10,218 nucleotides of DNA from an uncultured Clostridia bacterium (GTDB taxonomy: Bacteria > Bacillota > Clostridia > Oscillospirales > Oscillospiraceae), in the NCBI GenBank assembly GCA_946060825.1, contig CAMGPO010000016.1, positions 1 to 10,218 of the forward strand, given 5' to 3'. Under the pieces are notes generated by a model. That model had not been told where the DNA came from. It saw only the letters and a program-made list of their open reading frames with translations, and did not search any database. Shown here piece by piece: positions 1 through 6,712 of this stretch (positions are counted from its first letter, which is position 1; each line of letters opens with the position of its first letter). The position numbers and the translations under genes are program-made.

Positions 1-152
1 GATTGTGTGCGAGAGCGGGCCATGCTGCCCCATTGTTTATCCGGCGGCGGCCATCTCCGCAGCAAAACGGCCGATTGCCGCAGAACGGTCTTGCCTATGG
101 CCAGCCAATTTGGCCTGCAAGACAGACTAATGAAAGGGCGTATGAGAACAAC
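1..152. other. Upstream region without a supportable gene
   Basis: No reading frame here looks like a real protein. The frame that continues into the permease has no in-frame ATG before 153 and translates to an Arg/Pro-rich sequence unlike any permease N-terminus. The other two forward frames stop at 128-130 and 157-159, and neither reads like the end of a recognisable gene. A short inverted repeat (GGCCA at about 100, TGGCC at about 112) is too weak to call a terminator. This is probably the spacer between the permease gene and whatever precedes it. In this transporter family that is often the substrate-binding protein gene, which would lie outside the window. Confidence 0.5.
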
Positions 153-159
153 ATGCTGA
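130..159 (+). other. Nine-codon mini-ORF overlapping the permease start
   Basis: ATG at 130 opens a nine-codon frame (MKGRMRTTC) that ends in TGA at 157-159, just past the permease ATG at 153 in another frame. A second in-frame ATG sits at 142, directly after AAAGGG. This could be chance, or a tiny leader coupling translation into the permease. No Shine-Dalgarno sequence at normal spacing precedes either ATG, so the evidence is only positional. Confidence 0.12.
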
Positions 160-1082
160 AATTTATTTGTAAACGCCTGCTGACCATGATCCCTGTTCTT
201 CTGGGTATCTCCCTGATCATCTTCCTGATTATGAGCCTGACGCCGGGCGACGCCAGCGGCCTGATTCTCGGCGAAGGCGCGACCAAGGAAGCGGTGGAGG
301 AGCTCCGCGAGGAGATGGGCTGGAACGATCCGGTCGTGGTGCAGTATGGACGCTATATGTTCAATGTCCTGACCAAGGGCGATTTTGGCACCTCCTATAT
401 CTCCAAGGTGTCAGTCACGCAGGAGCTGTCGGAGCGCCTGCCGAACACGATCAAGCTGGCTGTTGGCTCGGTGTCCCTGATGGTGCTGCTGGGAATTCCC
501 ATCGGCATCCTGTCCGCGGTGAAGCAATACAGCATTGTGGACAATGTTACGCTGCTGGTTTCCATGCTGATCTGCGCTATGCCGTCCTTCTTTATGGGCC
601 TTTGTCTGATGCTGGCATTTTCCCTGAAGCTGAACTGGTTCCCATCCATCGGCGCGGATACGTGGAAGCATTTCGTGCTTCCCTGCATCACCTGCTGCTC
701 GGTCCACCTTGCCCAGCTCATCCGTATGACCCGTTCCAATATGCTGGAGGTTATCCGCTCGGACTATGTGCGGACTGCCCGCTCCAAGGGCGCCAGTGAG
801 CGCCGGGTGATCTTTGGACATGCCCTGCGCAACGCTCTGCTGCCGGTCATCACCGTCGTGGGCCTGAATCTGGGCGCCATGCTCGGCGGCGCCGTCATCA
901 CGGAGAGCGTGTTCTCCATCTCCGGCGTGGGCACTATGATCGTCAACGGCATCCGCAAGAAGGATACGCCGTCCGTCATGGCCGCTATCCTGCTCGTGGC
1001 GGTGATGATCAGCGTGGTCAACCTGGTGGTGGACATCATCTATGCGTATGTCGATCCGCGCCTGCGGTCGAAGCTGAAATAA
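153..1082 (+). CDS. ABC transporter permease, DppB/OppB family
   Basis: This is the first membrane subunit of a peptide/opine/nickel-type ABC importer, forming half of the transmembrane channel. The protein is 309 residues from ATG 153. It opens with the family-typical N-terminus (MLKFICKRLLTMIPVLLGIS) and first helix (about 10-28) followed by TPGD. Further hydrophobic segments lie near 100-123, 132-158, 173-190, 228-250 and 276-298. The cytoplasmic EAA loop that docks on the ATPase is at about 204-232 (DYVRTARSKGAS, then HALRNALLPV), and the protein ends in the conserved DIIYAYVDPRLR. The length is at the short end of the DppB range. I chose ATG 153 because the frame runs open upstream to position 3 without a family-like sequence. 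The best Shine-Dalgarno match (GAAAGGG, 132-138) is 14 nt away, so initiation may be weak. The substrate cannot be read from the permease. It is followed 12 nt later by its partner permease. Confidence 0.93.
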   Translation: MLKFICKRLLTMIPVLLGISLIIFLIMSLTPGDASGLILGEGATKEAVEELREEMGWNDPVVVQYGRYMFNVLTKGDFGTSYISKVSVTQELSERLPNTIKLAVGSVSLMVLLGIPIGILSAVKQYSIVDNVTLLVSMLICAMPSFFMGLCLMLAFSLKLNWFPSIGADTWKHFVLPCITCCSVHLAQLIRMTRSNMLEVIRSDYVRTARSKGASERRVIFGHALRNALLPVITVVGLNLGAMLGGAVITESVFSISGVGTMIVNGIRKKDTPSVMAAILLVAVMISVVNLVVDIIYAYVDPRLRSKLK

Positions 1083-1087
1083 GGAGG
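1081..1087 (+). promoter_or_regulatory. Ribosome binding site of dppC-like gene
   Basis: AAGGAGG overlaps the TAA stop of the preceding permease gene and sits 7 nt before ATG 1095, fixing that start and making co-translation of the two permeases likely. Confidence 0.8.
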
Positions 1088-1094
1088 TTGGACC

Positions 1095-1997
1095 ATGAAA
1101 AAAGACGTTCAGGCCGAACGGGCTGTCAACGAGCTGGAAGTGAAGAAGCGCGGCCAGCTCTCCTACATCTGGTTCCGCTTCCGCAAAAACAAGCTGGCCA
1201 TGCTGGGTCTGATCCTGCTGGCGGTCATGGCGCTGATCTGCATCACGGCGCCGCTCTACCTCAGCTATGAGGACGATGTTGTCACCCAGCACGTCATGGA
1301 AAAGTTCACCAAGCCCTTCAGTGCCGGCCACATCCTCGGCACGGACCACTATGGCCGCGATATGTTCGCCCGGATTGTCTACGGCGGCCGGATTTCCCTG
1401 ACCATGGGCTTTGCCATCGTGGCGCTGTCCCTGCTCATCGGCGGCACCATCGGCGCCATCGCCGGCTACTATGGCGGCGTCGTCGACAACATTCTCATGC
1501 GGATCATGGACGTTCTGCTGGCTCTGCCGCAGATTCTGATGGCCATGGCCATTGTCGCGGTGCTGGGCACCGACATCAAGAACCTGCTGATCGCCATGAC
1601 GATCGCCAATATCCCGAAGTTTGCCCGGATTGTCCGCTCTGCCATCCTGCAGATCCAGGGGCAGGAGTACATCGAGGCGGCCAAGGCCTGCGGCACGAAG
1701 GATCCCCGCATCATCCTCCGTCACATTCTGCCCAACGCCATCGGCCCCATCGTGGTGCAGGCCACGCTGCAGATTGCCCAGTCCATCATCAGTCTGGCAG
1801 CCCTGAGCTTCATCGGCCTCGGCGTCCAGTCGCCGCAGCCGGAATGGGGCACCATGCTCTCCGAGGGCAAGCAGGATATGATGCTCTATCCCTTCGTCGT
1901 CATCGAGCCGGGCCTTGCCATCATGCTGGCAGTCCTCTCCTTTAACCTGATGGGCGACGGTCTGCGCGACGCCCTGGATCCCAAGCTGAAGAACTGA
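1095..1997 (+). CDS. ABC transporter permease, DppC/OppC family
   Basis: This is the second membrane subunit of the same importer (300 residues), pairing with the permease encoded just upstream. After a roughly 22-residue charged cytoplasmic lead comes WFRFRKNKLAMLGL and a first helix at about 35-56. The conserved post-helix motif HILGTDHYGRDMFARIVYG at about 79-97 is diagnostic of OppC_N/DppC proteins. More helices lie near 103-125, 137-157, 160-176, 213-243 and 266-286. The EAA loop is at about 191-219 (EYIEAAKACG then RHILPNAIGPIV). LGVQSPQPEWGTML and the C-terminal FNLMGDGLRDALDPKLK are family hallmarks. No truncation or frameshift is visible. An alternative start seven nt earlier in another frame is a shadow. 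Confidence 0.95.
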   Translation: MKKDVQAERAVNELEVKKRGQLSYIWFRFRKNKLAMLGLILLAVMALICITAPLYLSYEDDVVTQHVMEKFTKPFSAGHILGTDHYGRDMFARIVYGGRISLTMGFAIVALSLLIGGTIGAIAGYYGGVVDNILMRIMDVLLALPQILMAMAIVAVLGTDIKNLLIAMTIANIPKFARIVRSAILQIQGQEYIEAAKACGTKDPRIILRHILPNAIGPIVVQATLQIAQSIISLAALSFIGLGVQSPQPEWGTMLSEGKQDMMLYPFVVIEPGLAIMLAVLSFNLMGDGLRDALDPKLKN

Positions 1998-2016
1998 CAA
2001 AGGAGGCTGCATAACG

Positions 2017-3012
2017 ATGGATGAACGCAATGTTTTGGAGATCCGTGATCTCCATGTGATCTATGAAACCGACCAGGATACCGTCTATGCGGTCAACGGC
2101 GTAAACCTCACGGTGAAAAAGGGCAAGACCCTCGGCCTCGTGGGCGAGACCGGCGCCGGCAAGACGACGACGGCCCTGAGCATCATGCGGCTCCTGCCGA
2201 AGAAGATTGGCCACATCAAAAGCGGCGAAATCCAGCTTGACGGCCGCAATGTCATGGAGCTGACCGAGGGCGATATGCGTCTGATCCGCGGCGATACCGT
2301 CTCCATGATCTTCCAGGATCCCATGACCAGCCTGAACCCGGTCATCACCGTGGGCAAGCAGATCCGCGAATCTCTGGAGCTGCACAAGCACGGCCGTTCC
2401 GAAAAGGAAATTGACGCCCGGGTGGATGAAATGCTGGAAATGGTCGGCATTCCCGCCTCCCGGAAAAACGATTACCCCCACCAGTTCTCCGGCGGCATGA
2501 AGCAGCGTGTCGTTATCGCCCTGGCCCTCGCCTGCGAGCCGAAGCTGATCCTCGCCGACGAGCCCACCACCGCCCTGGACGTCACCATCCAGGCCCAGGT
2601 GCTGCAGATGATGAACGAGCTGAAGGTCAAGCTGAACACGGCCATGATCCTCATCACCCACGACCTCGGCGTCGTGGCCCAGACCTGCGACGACGTGGCG
2701 ATCATGTATGCCGGCGAGATCATTGAGAGCGGCACCGCCGAGGATATCTATGAGGCGGAGCGGCACCATCCCTACACCATCGGTCTCTTCGGCTCGATCC
2801 CGGATATGGACTCCAAGGCGAAGCGTCTGAACCCGATTCCCGGCCTGATGCCGGATCCCACCAACCTGCCTGCGGGCTGCCCCTTTGCGCCCCGCTGCCC
2901 CCGCTGCATGGACATCTGCCGGGAGAAAAAGCCGGAAACGACCCGCTTCGGCACCCATGAGATCAAATGTCATCTGTTCGCCGGGGAAGAGAAAGGAAGT
3001 GCGCCGGAATGA
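2017..3012 (+). CDS. ABC transporter ATP-binding protein, DppD/OppD family
   Basis: This is the first ATPase subunit of the importer (331 residues), hydrolysing ATP on the cytoplasmic side. All nucleotide-binding motifs are intact: Walker [10 protein letters not shown] (about 43-51), Q-loop FQDP (99-102), signature FSGGMKQR (157-164), Walker B LILADEPT (177-184) and switch histidine THD (214-216). The C-terminal oligopeptide-transporter domain carries PIPGLMPD and a cysteine cluster at 288, 294, 297 and 301 ([15 protein letters not shown]), with another at 318. In this subfamily such clusters have been linked to an Fe-S centre. The start is set by AGGAGG at 2001-2006, 10 nt before ATG 2017. 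The stop overlaps the next start by four bases (ATGA), so the two ATPases are probably translationally coupled. Confidence 0.95.
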   Translation: MDERNVLEIRDLHVIYETDQDTVYAVNGVNLTVKKGKTLGLVGETGAGKTTTALSIMRLLPKKIGHIKSGEIQLDGRNVMELTEGDMRLIRGDTVSMIFQDPMTSLNPVITVGKQIRESLELHKHGRSEKEIDARVDEMLEMVGIPASRKNDYPHQFSGGMKQRVVIALALACEPKLILADEPTTALDVTIQAQVLQMMNELKVKLNTAMILITHDLGVVAQTCDDVAIMYAGEIIESGTAEDIYEAERHHPYTIGLFGSIPDMDSKAKRLNPIPGLMPDPTNLPAGCPFAPRCPRCMDICREKKPETTRFGTHEIKCHLFAGEEKGSAPE

Positions 3013-3974
3013 GCACACCGCTGATTGAAACCAGACATCTCAAGAAGTATTTCTCCACCCCCGCAGGGCCGCTGCACGCCGTGGACGACGTGAGCATCAG
3101 CATCCAGCGGGGCCAGACCCTCGGCGTTGTCGGCGAGTCCGGCTGCGGCAAGTCCACCATGGGACGCACCATTCTCCGCCTCATCGAGGCCACCGACGGC
3201 GAAGTTCTCTATAACGGTGAGAACATCCTCAAGTACAACCGCCGCCAGATGCAGGAAATGCGCAAGAAGATGCAGATCATCTTCCAGGACCCCTACTCCT
3301 CGCTGAATCCCAGAATGTCCGTGGCGGATATCATCGCGGAGCCGATGAAGGTCTGCAAGACCCTGCCGGACAATAAGCAGATCTATGCCCGCGTCAACGA
3401 GCTGATGGAGATCGTCGGCCTGGCCAAGCGCTTCGTCAACGCCTACCCCCATGAGCTGGACGGCGGCCGCCGTCAGCGCATCGGCATTGCCCGCGCCCTG
3501 GCCCTCAACCCGGAATTCATCGTCTGCGACGAGCCGGTCTCCGCCCTGGACGTGTCCATTCAGGCCCAGATTCTCAATCTGCTGATGGATCTTCAGGACA
3601 ACATGGGCCTGACCTATATGTTCGTCACCCACGACCTCAGCGTGGTCAAGCACATTTCCAACGAGATCGCGGTCATGTACCTCGGCCAGTGCGTCGAGAA
3701 GGCGCCGGCGGACGAGCTGTTCCGCGATCCGCTGCATCCCTATACGCAGGCCCTGCTCAGCGCCGTGCCCAAGCCCTCTTTGCGGGACCGCAGCGCCCTG
3801 CAGAACGTCATCAAGGGCGAGGTGTCCAATCCGGTCAACCCGAAGCCGGGCTGTCGTTTTGCGCCCCGCTGCGCCCACGCCTGCGAGAAGTGTACCTGCC
3901 AGGATCTGGAGCTGAAGGAGTGCGGCCCGAACCATTTTGTGGCCTGCGCCCTGGTCAACCAGGACAAAATTTGA
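3009..3974 (+). CDS. ABC transporter ATP-binding protein, DppF/OppF family, with atypical signature motif
   Basis: This is the second ATPase subunit of the importer (321 residues). Walker A is GESGCGKST (about 42-50), the Q-loop FQDP (92-95), Walker B IVCDEP (171-176) and the H-loop THD (207-209), all intact. The ABC signature is unusual: where LSGGQ or FSGGQ is expected the protein has LDGGR followed by RQR (150-156), so both the Ser and the Gln are changed. The C-terminal domain has a dense cysteine cluster (282, 288, 292, 295, 297) in the usual GCRFAPRC context. I place the start at ATG 3009, overlapping the previous stop as ATGA and preceded by AAAGGAAG at 2992-2999. The frame is open further upstream, to a possible ATG at 2967, but that extension is not family-like. 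Confidence 0.94.
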   Translation: MSTPLIETRHLKKYFSTPAGPLHAVDDVSISIQRGQTLGVVGESGCGKSTMGRTILRLIEATDGEVLYNGENILKYNRRQMQEMRKKMQIIFQDPYSSLNPRMSVADIIAEPMKVCKTLPDNKQIYARVNELMEIVGLAKRFVNAYPHELDGGRRQRIGIARALALNPEFIVCDEPVSALDVSIQAQILNLLMDLQDNMGLTYMFVTHDLSVVKHISNEIAVMYLGQCVEKAPADELFRDPLHPYTQALLSAVPKPSLRDRSALQNVIKGEVSNPVNPKPGCRFAPRCAHACEKCTCQDLELKECGPNHFVACALVNQDKI

Positions 3975-3989
3975 ATTAGGAGATCGATC

Positions 3990-5273
3990 ATGAAGAAAGA
4001 ACTGTTGGAGATTCTCCGGTCGGAAGTGGCGCCCGCCCTCGGGTGTACCGGCCCGATTTCCGTCGCCTTTGCCGGTGCGGCAGCCAGGCAGGCGGTCGGC
4101 GGAACCCCGAAGCGCGTCAAGCTGACCAGCGATATGAACACCTATAAGAACTCCATTGCAGTCGTCACCCCGGGCACCAGCTTTATGGGCGTCCTGGAGC
4201 CGACCTGCCTCGGAGCATTCTATGGAGATGCCGATCTGGGTCTGGAGGTTCTCAAGCCCGCGAAGGACGCAGATGAGGCGTTTGTCCGCGCCTTCGCAAA
4301 GGAGCACGCCGAGGTCTCCATCAAGTGGGACTATCACGGCATGGGCATCTACATCGACGTAGAAGTGGAAACGGAGCGGGGGACCGGCCGTGTCATCGTG
4401 GCACAGGCCCACGATCGCATCGTCCTGCGGGAGGTCAACGGTGAAGTCGTCTACCAGGACCCGTCCTTTGACATCAACGACCAGGGCTTTGACGGCCGTG
4501 CGCCGATCCGTGATTTCTGCATCCGCGACTTCTACGAATTCTCCACCGAAGCGCCCCTGGAGGACATCAGCTTCCTGAACGAGGCCATCGACCTCAACAC
4601 GGCCCTGGCCCAGGCGGGCCTCGACGAAAAGATGGGCGCCCAGTTCGGCTTCAGCTTCAGCCGTCTGCCCGGCGACCATGCCTATCTGCGGGCCAAATGT
4701 CTTGCGGCCGCCGCCTCCGACGCCAGAATGTCCGGCGCCAACCTCTCGGCCATGAGCTGCGCCAAGAGCGGCAACGTGGGCATCGCCGCCTCCGTGCCCC
4801 TGGTGGCCATCGCGGAGGATCTGGGCAAGTCCCGGGAGGAGCTGATCCGGGCCATCTGCATGAGCTATCTCATGACGATCTACATCAAGAGTCACATCGG
4901 CCGTCTCTCCGCCATGTGCGCCTGCGCCATCGCGGCCAGTCTCGGTGTCGGCGCCGGCTGCTGCCTGCTGATGGACCTCGGTCTGGACGGCGTGGAAAAG
5001 ACCGTCAAAAATATTGTGGGCAGCATCGGCGGCACTCTCTGCGACGGGGCCAAGTTCGGCTGCGCCATGAAGCTGGCCACAGCCGCCGGCGTGGCTATCG
5101 AGTCCGCCCGCCTGGCGCAGTTGGGCAGCGCCATTCCGGACGGCAACGGCATTGTCTGCTACAGCGCCGATGAAACCATTGCCATGCTGGGCCGCATTGC
5201 CGCCCCGGGCATGGTCAGCGCCAACGAATACATGGCGCAGGAAATCATCAACCGTGAAAATGCCCGCGTCTGA
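3990..5273 (+). CDS. Fe-S L-cysteine desulfidase / serine dehydratase alpha-like protein (UPF0597, CyuA/YhaM family)
   Basis: This cytoplasmic enzyme of 427 residues belongs to the family that includes archaeal L-cysteine desulfidase and E. coli CyuA (YhaM). Members carry a [4Fe-4S] cluster and catalyse beta-elimination, for example cysteine to pyruvate, ammonia and sulfide. The N-terminus has the family motif EVAPALGCTGPISVAFAG with C19. The C-terminal half has SGNVGIAASVPL (260-271), the C310/C312 pair (MCAC) and GTLCDGAKFGCAMK with C351 and C358. C19, C310 or C312, and C351 match the pattern of three cluster cysteines in characterised members. Length is normal. AGGAG at 3978-3982 lies 7 nt before ATG 3990, and the gene follows the transporter by 15 nt. 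This suggests it acts on an amino acid released from the imported substrate. Whether the real substrate is cysteine, serine or another beta-substituted amino acid cannot be decided from sequence; databases often label such proteins serine dehydratase alpha. Confidence 0.88.
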   Translation: MKKELLEILRSEVAPALGCTGPISVAFAGAAARQAVGGTPKRVKLTSDMNTYKNSIAVVTPGTSFMGVLEPTCLGAFYGDADLGLEVLKPAKDADEAFVRAFAKEHAEVSIKWDYHGMGIYIDVEVETERGTGRVIVAQAHDRIVLREVNGEVVYQDPSFDINDQGFDGRAPIRDFCIRDFYEFSTEAPLEDISFLNEAIDLNTALAQAGLDEKMGAQFGFSFSRLPGDHAYLRAKCLAAAASDARMSGANLSAMSCAKSGNVGIAASVPLVAIAEDLGKSREELIRAICMSYLMTIYIKSHIGRLSAMCACAIAASLGVGAGCCLLMDLGLDGVEKTVKNIVGSIGGTLCDGAKFGCAMKLATAAGVAIESARLAQLGSAIPDGNGIVCYSADETIAMLGRIAAPGMVSANEYMAQEIINRENARV

Positions 5274-5301
5274 GGGCAATCCAGGAAAGAAGTGTTGATT
5301 C

Positions 5302-6381
5302 ATGGAAAAACTGAAATTTGGCATTCTGGGCGCCGGCTGCGGCGGTCAGTCCATGGCGGCAATCCTGATCAATCAGGGCTGCATCGTCAAACTGATGGAC
5401 AAAAATGCGGAACTGGTGCAGGGCCTGAAGGACGCCGGAACGATTACCCTCACCGGTAAGATCGAAATGCAGGCTCCGGTTCCGGCCTGTGTCACCACCG
5501 ACGCCGCCGAGGCTATCGAGGGCGTGGACGTCATTCTGGTCGTCACGACGGCCGATGGCCATGAGGATGTGGCCCGGGCCATCGCCGGATCCATTCAGCC
5601 CAATCAGACCGTCGTGCTGAACCCCGGCATGTTCTGCGGCAGCCTGGCCTTCAAGACCGCCCTGAAGCGGTATGGCTGCCCCCACGATATCCTGGTGGCC
5701 GAGATGGCCGACCTGATGTTCGCCTGCCGCAAGGTGGAGACGGGCACCGTGTTCCATTCCGGCCTGAAGAAAAAGGCCGTCCTGGCCGCCGTCCCCGCTT
5801 CGGAGACGGGACGGGTTGTGGAGCTGCTGAAGCCCTATTTCCCGATTGTCACGCCGGCCGAGGACATCCTGCACACCGCCATGTCCAGCATCGGCTGCGT
5901 GCTCCACTGCGTTCCCATGATTATGAACGTGAACCGGATCGACGCGGGCCAGAGCTTCGACTACTACATGGAGGGCATTACCCCGAGCATCGCCCGGATC
6001 GCGGAGCAGGTGGACGCGGAGCGGATCGCCCTGGCCAGGGTCCTGGGCATCGAGGTTGCCTCCACGGCCCAGAGTGTCATCAACGGCTACGGCTCCCACG
6101 GCAATAATCTCTATGAGGTCATCCAGACGACCCAGGCCTATGTCGGCATCAAGTCGCCCGCGAGTCTGGCCCACCGGTTCTGTGCTGAGGACACCTTCGG
6201 CTCTCTGGTCGGCTTTGCCACCCTGGCGGAGGAGCTGGGCGTGCCCACGCCCGGTATGGACGCCATCATTACCTGCATCAGCATGGCCACCGGCATCGAC
6301 TACCGGAAAGAGGGCCGTACGGCGGAGAAGGTCGGCCTGAAGGGCAAGTCCGTCGAAGAAATCTACGAAATGATCCGGTGA
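5302..6381 (+). CDS. NAD(P)-dependent opine (octopine/nopaline) dehydrogenase family protein
   Basis: This 359-residue oxidoreductase has an N-terminal Rossmann fold (GILGAGCGGQSMAA, about 7-20) and a C-terminal octopine-dehydrogenase-type helical domain. Known members reversibly join an amino acid to a 2-oxo acid by reductive amination, or oxidise the resulting opine. Supporting signatures are VVLNPGMFCGSLAF (104-117), AEMADLMFACR (133-143), the His-containing segment CVLHCVPMIMN (199-209; H202 is the candidate catalytic histidine), EGITPSIARIAEQVDAERIALA (helical, about 224-245) and HRFCAEDTFGSLV (291-303), which resembles the family's hRY.xEDxxxGLV motif. The gene sits 28 nt after the desulfidase-like gene, with AGGAAAG at 5283-5289 as ribosome binding site at slightly long spacing. 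In a catabolic operon behind an importer, the oxidative direction (opine breakdown) is plausible, but that is inference. A related 2-oxo/2-hydroxy-acid dehydrogenase role is possible. Confidence 0.82.
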   Translation: MEKLKFGILGAGCGGQSMAAILINQGCIVKLMDKNAELVQGLKDAGTITLTGKIEMQAPVPACVTTDAAEAIEGVDVILVVTTADGHEDVARAIAGSIQPNQTVVLNPGMFCGSLAFKTALKRYGCPHDILVAEMADLMFACRKVETGTVFHSGLKKKAVLAAVPASETGRVVELLKPYFPIVTPAEDILHTAMSSIGCVLHCVPMIMNVNRIDAGQSFDYYMEGITPSIARIAEQVDAERIALARVLGIEVASTAQSVINGYGSHGNNLYEVIQTTQAYVGIKSPASLAHRFCAEDTFGSLVGFATLAEELGVPTPGMDAIITCISMATGIDYRKEGRTAEKVGLKGKSVEEIYEMIR

Positions 6382-6397
6382 GGAGCGGCGGCCAGAT

Positions 6398-6712
6398 ATG
6401 GAAAAGACAGCTTGGCGCGTCTGCGGCGAGGACGATGTCGCAGTCGTGCTGGAGAATGTCGCCGCGGGAGACACGGTGTGCTGCGAGGGGGAGACCCTGA
6501 CCGCAGCCGCCGACATCCCGCAGGGGCATAAGATCGCCTTCCGTCCGGTTCCGGCCGGCGGAATGGTTCGGAAATACGGCGTTGCCATCGGCGAGGCCAT
6601 CACCGCCATTGCGGCCGGGGACTATGTCCACACCCACAATCTGCGGGATATCACCGAGGAGCTGTGCGCGGCCTATGACCGGCAGTTCCGGGAAACGGAG
6701 GGACAGGTATGA
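6398..6712 (+). CDS. UxaA-family hydro-lyase small subunit (SAF domain)
   Basis: This 104-residue protein matches the N-terminal SAF domain of altronate/galactarate dehydratases, here encoded as a separate polypeptide. Visible motifs are DDVAVVLENVAAGD (12-25), IPQGHKIAF (40-48), VRKYGVAIGEA (57-67) and GDYVHTHNL (74-82). Stand-alone SAF subunits of this size pair with a larger catalytic subunit, as in sulfolactate sulfo-lyase (SuyA with SuyB) and some sugar-acid dehydratases. AGGAG at 6381-6385 overlaps the preceding stop and lies 12 nt from ATG 6398. The gene's stop overlaps the next start as ATGA, as expected for two subunits made in equal amounts. The exact substrate is not predictable. 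Confidence 0.87.
   Translation: MEKTAWRVCGEDDVAVVLENVAAGDTVCCEGETLTAAADIPQGHKIAFRPVPAGGMVRKYGVAIGEAITAIAAGDYVHTHNLRDITEELCAAYDRQFRETEGQV

Noticed and set aside
411..2030. 539-residue open frame on the minus strand
   Set aside because: It is antisense to both permease genes and rich in His, Asp, Gln and Gly with no recognisable domain. It is a codon-bias shadow.
2967..3008. Upstream ATG that would lengthen the DppF-type protein by 14 residues
   Set aside because: The added residues ([14 protein letters not shown]) are not family-like. ATG 3009 has a good ribosome binding site, forms an ATGA overlap, and gives the expected N-terminus.
2970..5324. 784-residue open frame on the minus strand
   Set aside because: It lies antisense to three well-supported genes, and its translation is a low-complexity His/Gly/Asp/Ala-rich sequence typical of the shadow of GC-rich codons. 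It has no family motif.
5248..6609. 453-residue open frame on the minus strand
   Set aside because: It is antisense to the opine-dehydrogenase-family gene and the small UxaA subunit, with low-complexity shadow composition.
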